A DNA stretch of 40,468 nucleotides from a virus. Positions 6,673-17,000 of the stretch are shown one piece after another. The translations under genes and the position numbers were made by a program. Every line of letters starts with the position of its first letter. Within the stretch, counting starts at the first letter, position 1. The notes beneath the pieces are model-generated. The model did not search any database, had not been told where the DNA came from, and saw only the letters and a program-made list of their open reading frames with translations. Location: positions 1 to 40,468 of IMG/VR virus record IMGVR_UViG_3300044638_004506. The stretch is one strand, 5' to 3'.

Positions 6673-7314
6673 ATGGCTAATAGCACTAAATACCTTTTGG
6701 CTGAACAAGTACAAACCCGACTAGCCGGCGGATTCAGGGATGCAAGTCAACCTGTACAAAATGTAGATATAGTTAAAGCGATAGAACAAATTATCAACTC
6801 TATGTTTCAAATGCAGTATTACAATGCTACATTGCCAACAGGAGAAACTATTCCAGATAATTTAATGATAGCTTTTTATGAAAATATACCTGTAACAACT
6901 CTTGGCGATAAATCGCAAGCCGAACTACCAATTATTCCAATTTCTTTACCAAGAAATATGGGTGTTTATAGAGTTACAGACGATAAAGATAATGATTTTA
7001 TTCCTGTCCCATTAGGGCAAGGAGCATTGTTGAGGGCTGATAAGTTATTGAACGATTTGTTGGGAAATGTTTGGTTTGAAATAAGAAAAAACATTGTTAT
7101 TTTTTCAAAAGATATTTTATTGCTTGGCATTGATACGGTGAATATGTATTTGATTGTAATGGATATATCATTGTACTCAAACACTGACCCATTACCAATA
7201 CCTGCAAGTATGGAAGAAGAAATTGTAGAGAAAGCGTTTGCTAAATTTGCTACAGTCATTCCTGAAACGGGCATAGTTAACAATTATAGTTCAGCAACAC
7301 AAAAAATTAATTAG
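6673..7314 (+). CDS. probable virion structural protein (213 aa)
   Basis: A 213-residue protein. An N-terminal helix pair (LLAEQVQTRLAGG... VKAIEQIINSMFQMQYYNATLP) is followed by strands with Pro-rich turns (AELPIIPISLPRNMGVYRV, DFIPVPLGQGALLRADKLLNDLLGNVWFEIRKN) and a C-terminal helix (SMEEEIVEKAFAKFATV). The pattern suits a connector, stopper or neck protein, but I recognise no family. It starts two bases after the previous stop and ends two bases before the next start, and clearly belongs to the tail-assembly operon. Confidence 0.5.
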   Translation: MANSTKYLLAEQVQTRLAGGFRDASQPVQNVDIVKAIEQIINSMFQMQYYNATLPTGETIPDNLMIAFYENIPVTTLGDKSQAELPIIPISLPRNMGVYRVTDDKDNDFIPVPLGQGALLRADKLLNDLLGNVWFEIRKNIVIFSKDILLLGIDTVNMYLIVMDISLYSNTDPLPIPASMEEEIVEKAFAKFATVIPETGIVNNYSSATQKIN

Positions 7315-7316
7315 AA

Positions 7317-8111
7317 ATGACTACAGCAAGTTTAGATTATATAGTTAAAAATTTCCTTTTAAAAAAAGGATACCCATTGCATTGGTATATGCAATTTATG
7401 GTTTACGCATCAGATTGTCTTCGTGATATAACATTTGACGATTTGCGTGTTATAAATACAAAAATACTTCCGGTAAATCAGGCTATTAATACAGCAGAAT
7501 TACCTGAAGATTATCAGGATTATGTTAATGTTAGCGTTATGGTTGGGCAAAGAATACGACCATTAGTGCCTACTTTAACATTAAACCCATTAACAAGTTT
7601 AGATACAAATAGCAATTTTAACCCACAAGATTGGACAGATAACTTAACGCCTCCGGATTCAAACAACGGACAAGCTCAATTGTATTATGGCGCATTGCCG
7701 TATGCTCAATGGTTTACGGTTCATTATAATGATTTTGGTGAAAATATTGGTAGATTTTTTGGTTTAGGTGCAGGGTATCAAGAAGATACTTTTCAAGTTT
7801 TTAAAGAAAGAAATCAAATCCAAATAGACCAAAAATTATATGTTGAAAATGTAGTATTACAATATATTTCAGATGGTCAGTCAGCAGATGCTGCAACATT
7901 AGTAGACCCTTATGCAATAAAAACAATTCAAGCATATATTGACTCTCAATTGAAGGCTCATAATAGAAATTATAATATGGGTGAAAAGCAATTATCGCAA
8001 AATGAATACATTCGTGAAAGAAAGATATTGAGAGCAAGAAAAGCTGATTGGAGTGTTGAAAAAATTAAGAGGATTGTACAAAAGAATACAATGGCAGCGC
8101 CTAAATCATAA
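7317..8111 (+). CDS. putative head-tail adaptor / ring protein
   Basis: A 264-residue protein with the pattern of podovirus-type adaptor proteins. It has an N-terminal helical region (LDYIVKNFLLKKGYPLHWYMQFMVYASDCLRDI), then a strand pair introduced by AELPEDYQDYVNVSVMVGQRIRPLVP. The latter is the 'Leu-Pro-x-Asp-[Phe/Tyr]' motif typical of P22 gp4/T7 gp11-like rings. The C-terminus is strongly basic and helical (YIRERKILRARKADWSVEKIKRIVQ). It directly precedes the large hub protein. Assignment rests on motif and position; related crAss-like and other Bacteroidetes podoviruses have comparable ring proteins. Confidence 0.5.
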   Translation: MTTASLDYIVKNFLLKKGYPLHWYMQFMVYASDCLRDITFDDLRVINTKILPVNQAINTAELPEDYQDYVNVSVMVGQRIRPLVPTLTLNPLTSLDTNSNFNPQDWTDNLTPPDSNNGQAQLYYGALPYAQWFTVHYNDFGENIGRFFGLGAGYQEDTFQVFKERNQIQIDQKLYVENVVLQYISDGQSADAATLVDPYAIKTIQAYIDSQLKAHNRNYNMGEKQLSQNEYIRERKILRARKADWSVEKIKRIVQKNTMAAPKS

Positions 8112-8116
8112 TAGAA

Positions 8117-11100
8117 ATGTTAAGAGATAAAAAATTATTTACTGGCGGAACGAATCAAGATGACTCATTGCATTTATTGGATGATGCTCAATACTTGAGG
8201 CTAATGAACGGGCGTGTTGGGATTACTCAATATGGTAAAAATTACCGTGTAGAAGGCGTACCCGGAACTACCTCCATAACGCAATCGGTGTATCCTCCTT
8301 ATGGAACAAATATATGTATAGGAAGCTGTGTAGACATTGAAGGTCAAAGATTAATTTGGTTTGTATATAATACATTTGATGACCATGGAATTTATGCATT
8401 TGATTTTGCAACTTCTACGACATATGCTGTATTATATGATAGTCAGGTTCAGGGCGGATTAAATTTTAATAAAAATTACAGGATTGATAAAAATTGCAAG
8501 GTTAATCAAGGGTTACTTTATTGGACAGATAATTATAACGAACCTAAAAAGATTAATATTGATAGCGGTATAAAATTAAATTACCCGTCATATAATACTG
8601 ATGCTAGAGCCTACACAAGTTTAACTGACTCTTATGAGATTATGTTAATAAGAAGACCGCCCGTGTACGCTCCTTCAATAGTAAAGCAATACGACAACCA
8701 ATTTATAAATAATTTTATAGCAAATCGTTCTTGGTTATTTGCGTGGCAATATGTTTATTTTGATGGAGAAGAAAGCGTTCTTGGTGAATTTTCAGTTGCT
8801 TCTATGTTAAATCTAGTAGAGTTAGGTGTGCCAGAGTTATATAATCATATATATTGTACTTTAAATCTATTAGAAAAAATACCACAAACTGCAAGAATAA
8901 TAAGACTTGTTGCTAAAGATGAACTTACCAATTCGGCAAATGTAATTAAGACATTTGATAAATTAATAGACGAACAACCATTTATAGCTCATAACAGCGG
9001 AGCAACACAGCTTTATTTTGATTATTACGGAGATGTAACAGGAGCTACTATTCCTAGTTCAATTGCTTCAAAGCCATTTGATAGCGTTCCCCTACTTTCA
9101 ACTACAATAGAAAGTGCGTCTAATAGAATGTTTTTGGGTAATAACCTGTCCGGTTATGATACCCCAACTACAACATCATTAACTGTATCTGAAACAACGG
9201 CAATAGCCGGTGCTAATAAAAGGTTCTTTAAAAGTGAATCTTCTTATCAATTAGGTGTTGCTTTTTATGATAAAGCAAGAAGAAAGTCAGGTGTTATAAC
9301 AAAAAATGATAACATTAGGACTACTCCAGAAAAAGTGTATACTCCAAATAGTAATTTTAATGTAATTCCTATAATAGCAAATTACGACTTTGCTGTTGAT
9401 AATAATTTTGAATTTGATGTTGTGCAATTGGGTAATTTTACCGCAAGCGGAGGCGCACCCGGAAATGGAACTTCATTTACAGCTACATCCTCTTTTACTG
9501 CTGATATGTCTGTAAATATAATTGGTAATGTAACAGCGTTATCGCCCGGATTTACAGTGTTTAGAATAAGAATAATAAAAAATTATGGCTTACCGGCTAT
9601 TGCAGAACAATTTTTTGATACAGCATCAATGGGGTTGCCATATTATTTTAATTCTACCTTGACTTTAAACAATTATGCTATAACAATTGGTGATGTATTT
9701 CAAGTTCAATTTATAAGTGCGGGTATTTGTGAATTGGAATGTTATGGCGGCTCACCTTTTACAATAGCATCAACTAGTACCGCATCAAGCAATGTGTTAA
9801 CACTTAATTGGGCATTAAATAATAACAATACATTAAATGAAATACCTAGTTGGGCTTATTATTATTCTATTTTAAGAACAGGAAATTTAAAAACAAGATA
9901 TTTTATAGATTCTTATAGTAGCACTAACAAATATGCATCTAAAAGCTTATCATTAACATCTCCTAACTTTGCTACTTATACTTATTCGGATACTTGGGAC
10001 GCTACTACAACCAATGCGATAGCAATAGATACAACTGTATTATTACAATCCGGATTAGGGTATAATTATACAGAAGGTGATGTGTGTGTGCTTATTAATA
10101 GCAGTAGTGTAAGGTATGAGTTGCCGGTTATAGGTCAAGATGGAGCGTATATATTATTAAAATCAGCCTATTTAGTAAACTCATTATTAAATATTCCGTA
10201 CATATACGAAATATATACTCCATACATAAGGGGAGAAAATGAACCCTTTTACGAGGTTGGTAATACATACGCAATAACAAATGCGGGAACTGTTAATAGG
10301 CAATATTCTACATTGTCTGGTAGTTTAATAGGTGATATTTTTGTATTTCAAAGACAATTTAATAATAGCGTATATTATTATGTAGAAGCAATGTCGCCAA
10401 ATGACCTTTTTTTTAGAAATTGGTTTACTGACGAAGGGTTTGTTAATTTTGTTATTTTATTAGGGCAAAATAGAAATGAACACGAAATTAGATATTCTAA
10501 TGTGTTTACAGCCGGAACTGAAAATAATGGATTAAGTACATTTGAGGCTTTGAATTATAAAACAATTCCATTAGGTACAGGTAGCATACAAAAACTACAA
10601 TTAGCTTCAAAAACAACAGAACAGGGTGTTGTAATGTTATCCATTGGCTCTTTCCAAACTGCATCATGTTACTTGGGTGAAGTTCAATTAGTTGGTTCTT
10701 CTTCTAATTCATCTTTAGTTCAAGATACTGCTGTAATAGGTACAATTAATGTATTAAAAGGAATGTTTGGAACTACCGCTCCAGAAACGGTAGTTGAATA
10801 TTTGGGTGTAATATTTTGGTATGATTTAAATAATGGAACTATTGTTCAATATAGCTCAAACGGGCTATTCCCGGTAAGTTCTTATAAGCAAGAGAAGTTA
10901 TTTAAGAATTACGCAAAAGGTTATTTAGCAGCAAGCGAGGGTAATTTAGATAATATCAATGGATTTCATCATATACCAACATACGTTGACCCTTATCACA
11001 AAGAACTTGGTGTGACATTGCCGGGATTAATTTATGAAAATTATGCTGATACATTACCTAGTTATTCTTCAGTCCCATCTTACGCATCTTCTATTATTAA

Positions 11101-11674
11101 TAGATTTGATATGTCTGATGGGTTAGCTAAAACCGTGACTTTTAATATTCAAGAAAACAAATGGGTAAGTGATTATCAATTCATTGCAGAACAATATGAT
11201 TACTTTGACAATAGAATGTTTGGGTGGAAAAATGGCGCTTTATATGAATTTAATACAAATAGCTCTACGTGGAACACTTGGTTTGGACAACAATATCCTG
11301 TAAGAATATGCTGGGTTTTAAATAAGCCATTGAGCGGATTAAAGGATATGGCTGAAATTGTAATAGAAGGCAGTCAAGCGCCTGATTTTACAGTTATTTA
11401 TACAACATTGCCTAATACGCAAATTACAGATTTGACAAGTTCTGATTTTACAAATCAAGAAGGTATTTTATATGCTAGAATATTAAGGGACAGGTTATCG
11501 CCAAATACAACAGGAACGGCAGACCAAAAGCTTAATACCGGAGATGTTGTACTTTCTCAAATCCCTCAAATTATGACTGAATTTCAATCTTACGAATCAA
11601 TAATTTATGTTAATTTTGTTGATGTAGGGTTTAATTTATCAAGAGGACAAAATTTTATTCTAGGAAATCAATAA
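8117..11674 (+). CDS. large tail hub / stabilisation protein (P22 gp10-like)
   Basis: An 1185-residue, almost entirely beta-strand protein rich in Asn, Tyr, Thr and Ser. The start KLFTGGTNQDDSLHLLDDAQYLRLMNGRV and later GLLYWTDNYNEPKKIN (about residues 134-149) match the hub/stabilisation proteins of podovirus-like Bacteroidetes phages. In those proteins repeated 'n-LYWTD' strands build a beta-propeller. A position after the adaptor proteins and before the internal virion proteins supports a tail hub or tail-needle platform role, equivalent to P22 gp10 or T7 gp12. Several 70-100 residue beta modules with Tyr-rich edges follow the propeller region. No enzyme motif was seen. Confidence 0.65.
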   Translation: MLRDKKLFTGGTNQDDSLHLLDDAQYLRLMNGRVGITQYGKNYRVEGVPGTTSITQSVYPPYGTNICIGSCVDIEGQRLIWFVYNTFDDHGIYAFDFATSTTYAVLYDSQVQGGLNFNKNYRIDKNCKVNQGLLYWTDNYNEPKKINIDSGIKLNYPSYNTDARAYTSLTDSYEIMLIRRPPVYAPSIVKQYDNQFINNFIANRSWLFAWQYVYFDGEESVLGEFSVASMLNLVELGVPELYNHIYCTLNLLEKIPQTARIIRLVAKDELTNSANVIKTFDKLIDEQPFIAHNSGATQLYFDYYGDVTGATIPSSIASKPFDSVPLLSTTIESASNRMFLGNNLSGYDTPTTTSLTVSETTAIAGANKRFFKSESSYQLGVAFYDKARRKSGVITKNDNIRTTPEKVYTPNSNFNVIPIIANYDFAVDNNFEFDVVQLGNFTASGGAPGNGTSFTATSSFTADMSVNIIGNVTALSPGFTVFRIRIIKNYGLPAIAEQFFDTASMGLPYYFNSTLTLNNYAITIGDVFQVQFISAGICELECYGGSPFTIASTSTASSNVLTLNWALNNNNTLNEIPSWAYYYSILRTGNLKTRYFIDSYSSTNKYASKSLSLTSPNFATYTYSDTWDATTTNAIAIDTTVLLQSGLGYNYTEGDVCVLINSSSVRYELPVIGQDGAYILLKSAYLVNSLLNIPYIYEIYTPYIRGENEPFYEVGNTYAITNAGTVNRQYSTLSGSLIGDIFVFQRQFNNSVYYYVEAMSPNDLFFRNWFTDEGFVNFVILLGQNRNEHEIRYSNVFTAGTENNGLSTFEALNYKTIPLGTGSIQKLQLASKTTEQGVVMLSIGSFQTASCYLGEVQLVGSSSNSSLVQDTAVIGTINVLKGMFGTTAPETVVEYLGVIFWYDLNNGTIVQYSSNGLFPVSSYKQEKLFKNYAKGYLAASEGNLDNINGFHHIPTYVDPYHKELGVTLPGLIYENYADTLPSYSSVPSYASSIINRFDMSDGLAKTVTFNIQENKWVSDYQFIAEQYDYFDNRMFGWKNGALYEFNTNSSTWNTWFGQQYPVRICWVLNKPLSGLKDMAEIVIEGSQAPDFTVIYTTLPNTQITDLTSSDFTNQEGILYARILRDRLSPNTTGTADQKLNTGDVVLSQIPQIMTEFQSYESIIYVNFVDVGFNLSRGQNFILGNQ

Positions 11675-11700
11675 ATTGTTTAATTTTAAATAAAAATATT

Positions 11701-12498
11701 ATGTTCCCATTAATGACGGCTATATCAACAGGGATGAATTTATTAGGGTCTGTTAAAAAGTTAAAGTTAGGTCAGAGCCAAAATAAAATGGCAGATGAGA
11801 TTAATCCTGAATGGAATAAGTATAGCAAAAACCCATTGGCTGCCCAAAATTTAGGGGCTGCCCAAAATTTATTTTACGGGAAAAATCGTGCATTTACACA
11901 AGCAGAGGCTAATATCAGACAAGCGCAATCAAACCAAATGTCAAATGCTCAAAGAAATGCAACAGATTCATCTACCTTATTAGCAACAGGAGCAGGAGCT
12001 GCTGGTCAAACTCAATCTGCTTTATCAAATTTAGCCGGTCAAGAATCTGGACAACAAGCAGGTCTTTTAGATAATTTAAGTAGAGCTTTTGCTATGTCTA
12101 TTAACGAAGGAGATAAAGAAAACATTAGCGCACAACAAAAATATTTTGAAGATAAAGCTAATAAAGCGGCATTAAGACAAGGGGGATATCAGAACATGGG
12201 TAGTGCGTGGAGCGAACTTGGTGCAACTATTGGAGGACTTCAGGGATTTTTTAAAGATAAAGATGGTGATGACAGCGGTCAAAAAGACCAATATGCTGCA
12301 TTAAGAGGGATGAATAGTAATATTGCAAATCAGCAGCAAAGAGTCGGGGCGAGTCCCGGATTGGCAACTCAAGATTTTACAAATGGGAATACTGGGAATA
12401 GAAGACCAATGCCGGCAAATATATCCCCTAATTATAGAGGAATTCCTATGGGTTCATTTGGGCAAAATTGGAATCCGATAACACCTTGGGGACAATAA
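11701..12498 (+). CDS. putative internal virion / ejection protein (265 aa)
   Basis: A 265-residue protein with a short hydrophobic amphipathic N-terminus (MFPLMTAISTGMNLLGSVKKL). A long Ala/Gln/Asn-rich helical body spans about 35-150 (FTQAEANIRQAQSNQMSNAQRNAT... SALSNLAGQESGQQAGLL), and the C-terminal tail is Gly/Pro/Asn-rich and disordered. This composition is typical of small ejection proteins such as T7 gp14, which insert into the cell envelope after release from the particle. It is followed by a coiled-coil protein and the giant 2526-aa protein, giving a three-gene ejection set ordered by size as in T7-like phages. Confidence 0.5.
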   Translation: MFPLMTAISTGMNLLGSVKKLKLGQSQNKMADEINPEWNKYSKNPLAAQNLGAAQNLFYGKNRAFTQAEANIRQAQSNQMSNAQRNATDSSTLLATGAGAAGQTQSALSNLAGQESGQQAGLLDNLSRAFAMSINEGDKENISAQQKYFEDKANKAALRQGGYQNMGSAWSELGATIGGLQGFFKDKDGDDSGQKDQYAALRGMNSNIANQQQRVGASPGLATQDFTNGNTGNRRPMPANISPNYRGIPMGSFGQNWNPITPWGQ

Positions 12499-12520
12499 AG
12501 CAATTTAAAAAAAATATATT

Positions 12521-14065
12521 ATGGCAGCAGATGCAAGTTATGGTTTTGCTTTACCGGATTACTCTAAACAAATTAGAGAAAGTCAAGCAGCATTAGATAG
12601 AAAAAACGAAGAGCAAGCTCGTTATGACCAAGAGTTTGAATTAAAAAAAGGTGAGCTAGACGAAAGGAGAGCTGAACGAGAAGCTCAAGCTAGACAAAGA
12701 GGATTGTCGCAAATTCAATCTGGAGTTAGGTTAGACAGGATGCCTGTTGATGACCAAGCTTATATAGTATCACAAGATGCTTTGTCAAAGTTGCAATCTA
12801 ATTTAATATCTAAATTAAATAATAAATCAATTGACCCCATTGCATTGCAGACTGAAATAAACGAGGGCATGAAGGGCATTACAAAGGCATCAAATACATT
12901 TATTTTAGAACATAATGAAGTTGATAAATTTGCAGATACAGTAGCGAAAGATAATCCATCAATAGATATCGTAAAACTTAAAAATAAATTAAGAGATGAT
13001 GTTCGGAATAGGAGAATTAAAGAAGGGCAATTTGTTGACCCAAATCAAGTAGAAGATTCTGCGCTTATTGGTGAACTATCAAACCCAGAAAATTTATCAC
13101 CATATATTACAGAATATAATGCACTAGATAATATAATAAAAGGTAAACAATCTTCTCGTAATATAGAGGCTAAACTTGGTACTCCTCAATCCTATACTAC
13201 CTATTCAGGTAAAATGGGTTTTTGGAATAAGCCAACATTTGAAGTTGAACCTAGCGGATTTATAAAAAAAGGTGGAAAGATTCCATCTTTGACATATGGA
13301 GGAGTTGAAATAGCAAACGAACCGCTTCCAGCTAATTCGTTAAGTATGGTTGATGGCAAGAAGATTGATGAGCCATTAGATATGATTCCTCAAAGTGTAT
13401 ATGATAAATTTTTAACCGAAGGTGGAAATAATGCTCAATCTGAAATTGTTTCATTAGCGCAAAAGCAATTTACTCCAGAAGCGTACAAAAAATTTAGCCC
13501 ACAAGAAAAAGGGTTTGCTAATAGAAATGCTTTATATAAATTTTTAAAAGATAAAGATAAAGAAGGGTTCGTGGGTTTATCCGAAAGCTCGTATAATCCT
13601 CCTCCATCATATGCTGGTCCAAGAGCAACAGAAGGAGAAAAAAGAGCTGTTATTATTGGTAAATACCTTGATACGTTAAAAAATGCGAGTCTTTCTGGTA
13701 ATGAAGATGATATAACAAATGCTTTTGATAAGTTTTATGGGTTGAAAGGAGGTAAATATGAGTATGATGGAGTAAAAGTAGTTCCTGATAAAGACGGTAA
13801 AATTTCTCAAATTATAATTGGATTGAAAGATAAAGATGGTATAAAATATGAAACTTTAGATGTAAAAGACAAAAATTTTAAATCTAAATTAGGAGGAGTT
13901 TATCAAAAAATTTCAGGTAGTGAAACTGCTGCTGAAATTAAAGATTTAAACGATTTAGAAACAAAAAATAATGCTAAATTTACAGCAACAGGAAAAGGTG
14001 GAATTAAGATATTTTCACAAGATGGTGTAAATTGGGTTGATGCAAACGGTAAAAAAATACAATAA
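12521..14065 (+). CDS. putative internal virion protein with N-terminal coiled coil (514 aa)
   Basis: A 514-residue protein. Residues 14-65 form a highly charged coiled coil (AALDRKNEEQARYDQEFELKKGELDERRAEREAQARQRG). A helical region extends to about 170, then a mixed domain with Pro/Gly turns, and a short C-terminal strand repeat (GGIKIFSQDGVNWVDANGKKIQ). No catalytic motif is evident. It lies between the small ejection-like protein and the giant protein and overlaps the latter's start by one base. I infer a middle member of the injected core, but the family is not recognised. Confidence 0.45.
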   Translation: MAADASYGFALPDYSKQIRESQAALDRKNEEQARYDQEFELKKGELDERRAEREAQARQRGLSQIQSGVRLDRMPVDDQAYIVSQDALSKLQSNLISKLNNKSIDPIALQTEINEGMKGITKASNTFILEHNEVDKFADTVAKDNPSIDIVKLKNKLRDDVRNRRIKEGQFVDPNQVEDSALIGELSNPENLSPYITEYNALDNIIKGKQSSRNIEAKLGTPQSYTTYSGKMGFWNKPTFEVEPSGFIKKGGKIPSLTYGGVEIANEPLPANSLSMVDGKKIDEPLDMIPQSVYDKFLTEGGNNAQSEIVSLAQKQFTPEAYKKFSPQEKGFANRNALYKFLKDKDKEGFVGLSESSYNPPPSYAGPRATEGEKRAVIIGKYLDTLKNASLSGNEDDITNAFDKFYGLKGGKYEYDGVKVVPDKDGKISQIIIGLKDKDGIKYETLDVKDKNFKSKLGGVYQKISGSETAAEIKDLNDLETKNNAKFTATGKGGIKIFSQDGVNWVDANGKKIQ

Positions 14066-17000
14066 TGCCAGATAACGATAAAATACAATTGCCTAAAGGA
14101 TTTACGTTAGATGAATCTTTGGACACAGATATAAAATTGCCAAGTGGATTTACGTTAGATGAAGATGTAAAAAAAAAAGACCAACCTACACGTTCAGGAT
14201 ATTCGGTTACACCATTACCATCTCAAGATAAATTTGATATAGGAGAAGAAGTGTCTACTATTGGATATAAAAGTCCAATAGGTAAAGCTATTCAGAAAGA
14301 TAAAATTAAAGGTAGTAATGTAGCCGGAGTATATAATACATTAGTTGGAAGTTTAGCATCAATTTCGGGCGGATTTACTTATATGGCTGATATACTTGGC
14401 GCTCAACCTTATATGCCTTTAAATGTAAGGGTTGCAACTGCGGAAGCAGATAGGAAGAAAGCCGTTAATTTTATAGAACAAGCTCGCTCATCAAGGTCAA
14501 GCAAAGAATTTGAGCAACAACAAAGTGAATTTGATGTTAGCCCAACAGAGGGTGGTGGTTTAATGAGTGGGGTAGACTGGGAGGATGTTAGAGGGTTGGC
14601 GTTTCAAGCACCTAAAACATTGTTAGAAATGGCTGCCGGAAGTATGTCTGGTGGTTTAACATTTGCTCAACAATCATTTAATGATAATGCAAAAGAATTA
14701 GAGGAAAGCGGGGAAGGTAAAAAATTAACCGATGTTCAAAAAGTAGGATATTTATTTGCACAAGCAGCGGCTCAAGCAGCTCTTGAAAAATTTTCTATAG
14801 ATAAAATATTAAAAAATACAGGGTTAGCTAAAAGTATACAAAAGAAAATTACCGCAGAGGTTATTGAAGGATTTGCTCAAAAAGGCATAAAAGCTACTGC
14901 AAAAGAGGTTCAAGATGAGATGGTTAAAAAGGCAGCTAAAATATCTACTAAATTAAAAAATGTAGGTATAAAAGGAGTAGAAAGTGCTTTTGTGGAAGGA
15001 AGTACAGAAGGTATTCAGCAAGCGGCTTCGGATGCTATAAAAGTAGCAACTAATAAAATAGCAGAAAAAGAAGTTTTTAATGAAGAAGATATAAATAAAA
15101 ACTTTTGGAAAAATGTTGTTAATAATGCCGTTATGGGTGCTGCAATGGGTGGCGTAACGGGAGCAGGGTTACAAGGCTTAAATAGTACTGACAAAGCGAT
15201 TAGACAAGAGATTGCTAATGCAACAGGTGAAAAGAAGTTTTATGTTGATGATAAAGAAGTAACAGAAAATGAGTTTAGTCAATCTACAGGTAACAAGAAG
15301 GTTACCACTGATTTACAAAATATACAAGACCAAATCAACAAACAAGTAGAAGAAGGTAACTTAACCCCAGAAGAAGCAGAAGCAGCAAACATTACTGCAC
15401 AACAATACGCAGAAATTGCAGGGAAGATTCCTACAACAGTATCAAAAGAAGATAAGTATAAAATTATAGGTGGTATTTCACAAAGAAATAGCTTACAACA
15501 AGATTTGCAAAAAGCTCGTGAAGAGATGATGGAAGTTGACCCTATATTTAGAAAAGAAAAGCAAGACCAAATTGATTTAATACAAGCTAAAATAGATGAA
15601 ACGGGCGATTATTTAGAAGGTCTTGCAACAGGAAAGAAGCCAAGATATGTAAAAAGAGATGGTAAAAAAGGAGAAGAAACTACTTATTATAAAGTTAATG
15701 AAAATGGAGATAAAACTCCAATAAGTCAAGCTCGTTATGATTTAGCTAAAGCAATTAAGAAAGAAGATAGCAGAAAGAAAGCTCCTGTTGACGAAAATAG
15801 ACGCAGAAGAGTAGAGCAATTTGATATATTATATGGTGTAAAATCAAATAATCCAGAATTTGATTTTCCTAATTCATTTGAAGAATTTAATAAGAAAATA
15901 GATAGCGACCCTAACTACCTTCCTGATTTATACAAGAGAGCGCAAAAGTACAAAGAAACAGGAGAAATTGCTGAAAATGAAATGGGTACAGAAGCATCTT
16001 TTATAGAGGCTATAAATCCGCCAGTAGAAAAAGATATTACAATAGCTGAAGTTGTAGATAAAAAAGGTACATACAAAGGGCAAAAAGGAACATTCTTGCA
16101 GGATGGGGATAGCATTGTATTTGAGAACGAGACTTCAGGAGAAAAATATGAAATAGGCAAAGCATCTGAAATACAAGAAAAACCGGCATCTGAATTTGAT
16201 GTTAAATACGATGAGTCTTTGGTTTCAGTTGACGATAAAGGGAATATAAATGTAAGACAAAAGCCTTATATAAACAGATACTCAAATCCATTAAAAGCAA
16301 TTAATAAGGATGAGAATGGAAATATAGTTTCCGTTAATCTAGAAACAGCTGATGGTAAAAAAAGAACATTTAAGGGAAGTATAGCTGAAGATATAGCTTA
16401 TCAAATAAACTTGAAAGAAAAAAGTAAAAATGAGCCTAAAGCAGAAGTAGAAACAACAGTTGTTGAAGAACCAATGCAAGCAACAGAAAATGTTGAACCG
16501 TTTGTTGAAGTAAAAGAAGAAGTTGAGCCAGTTGAAGTAGTAGAAATACCACTTGATTTAGAAGAAAAAGGTGAACCAATAGGAAGCACATTAGAAGCTG
16601 AAAGAAGACGTAGTAATGGAGAAAGAATATTTGCAGTAACAGAACAAGATGAAGAACCTGTAGAAGTCACTTCTGTTGAAATGTTAAGGAGTTACACTCC
16701 TGACCAATTATTGGCTTATAAACCAACTGAAGTAGCTGAAGAAACAAAACCTGTTGAAATACCAAAAGAGGTATATAATCCTATAGTTGATAAAATAAGA
16801 AAGGGTATTCAAAAATTAAGTGATAAAGCTAAAATAAGTGTCTTAAAGGGTAAAAACTTTGCAAAAGCATTAGAAGATGCTGTTAAAACAGGTGGGGCTA
16901 ATTTACAATCTTGGGGCGGATTTGAGAAAAAAGGATTTGAAGAATCACCTCAATGGAAAAAATTAATTGATGATGGTACTGTTAAATTAAATTTTGACAT

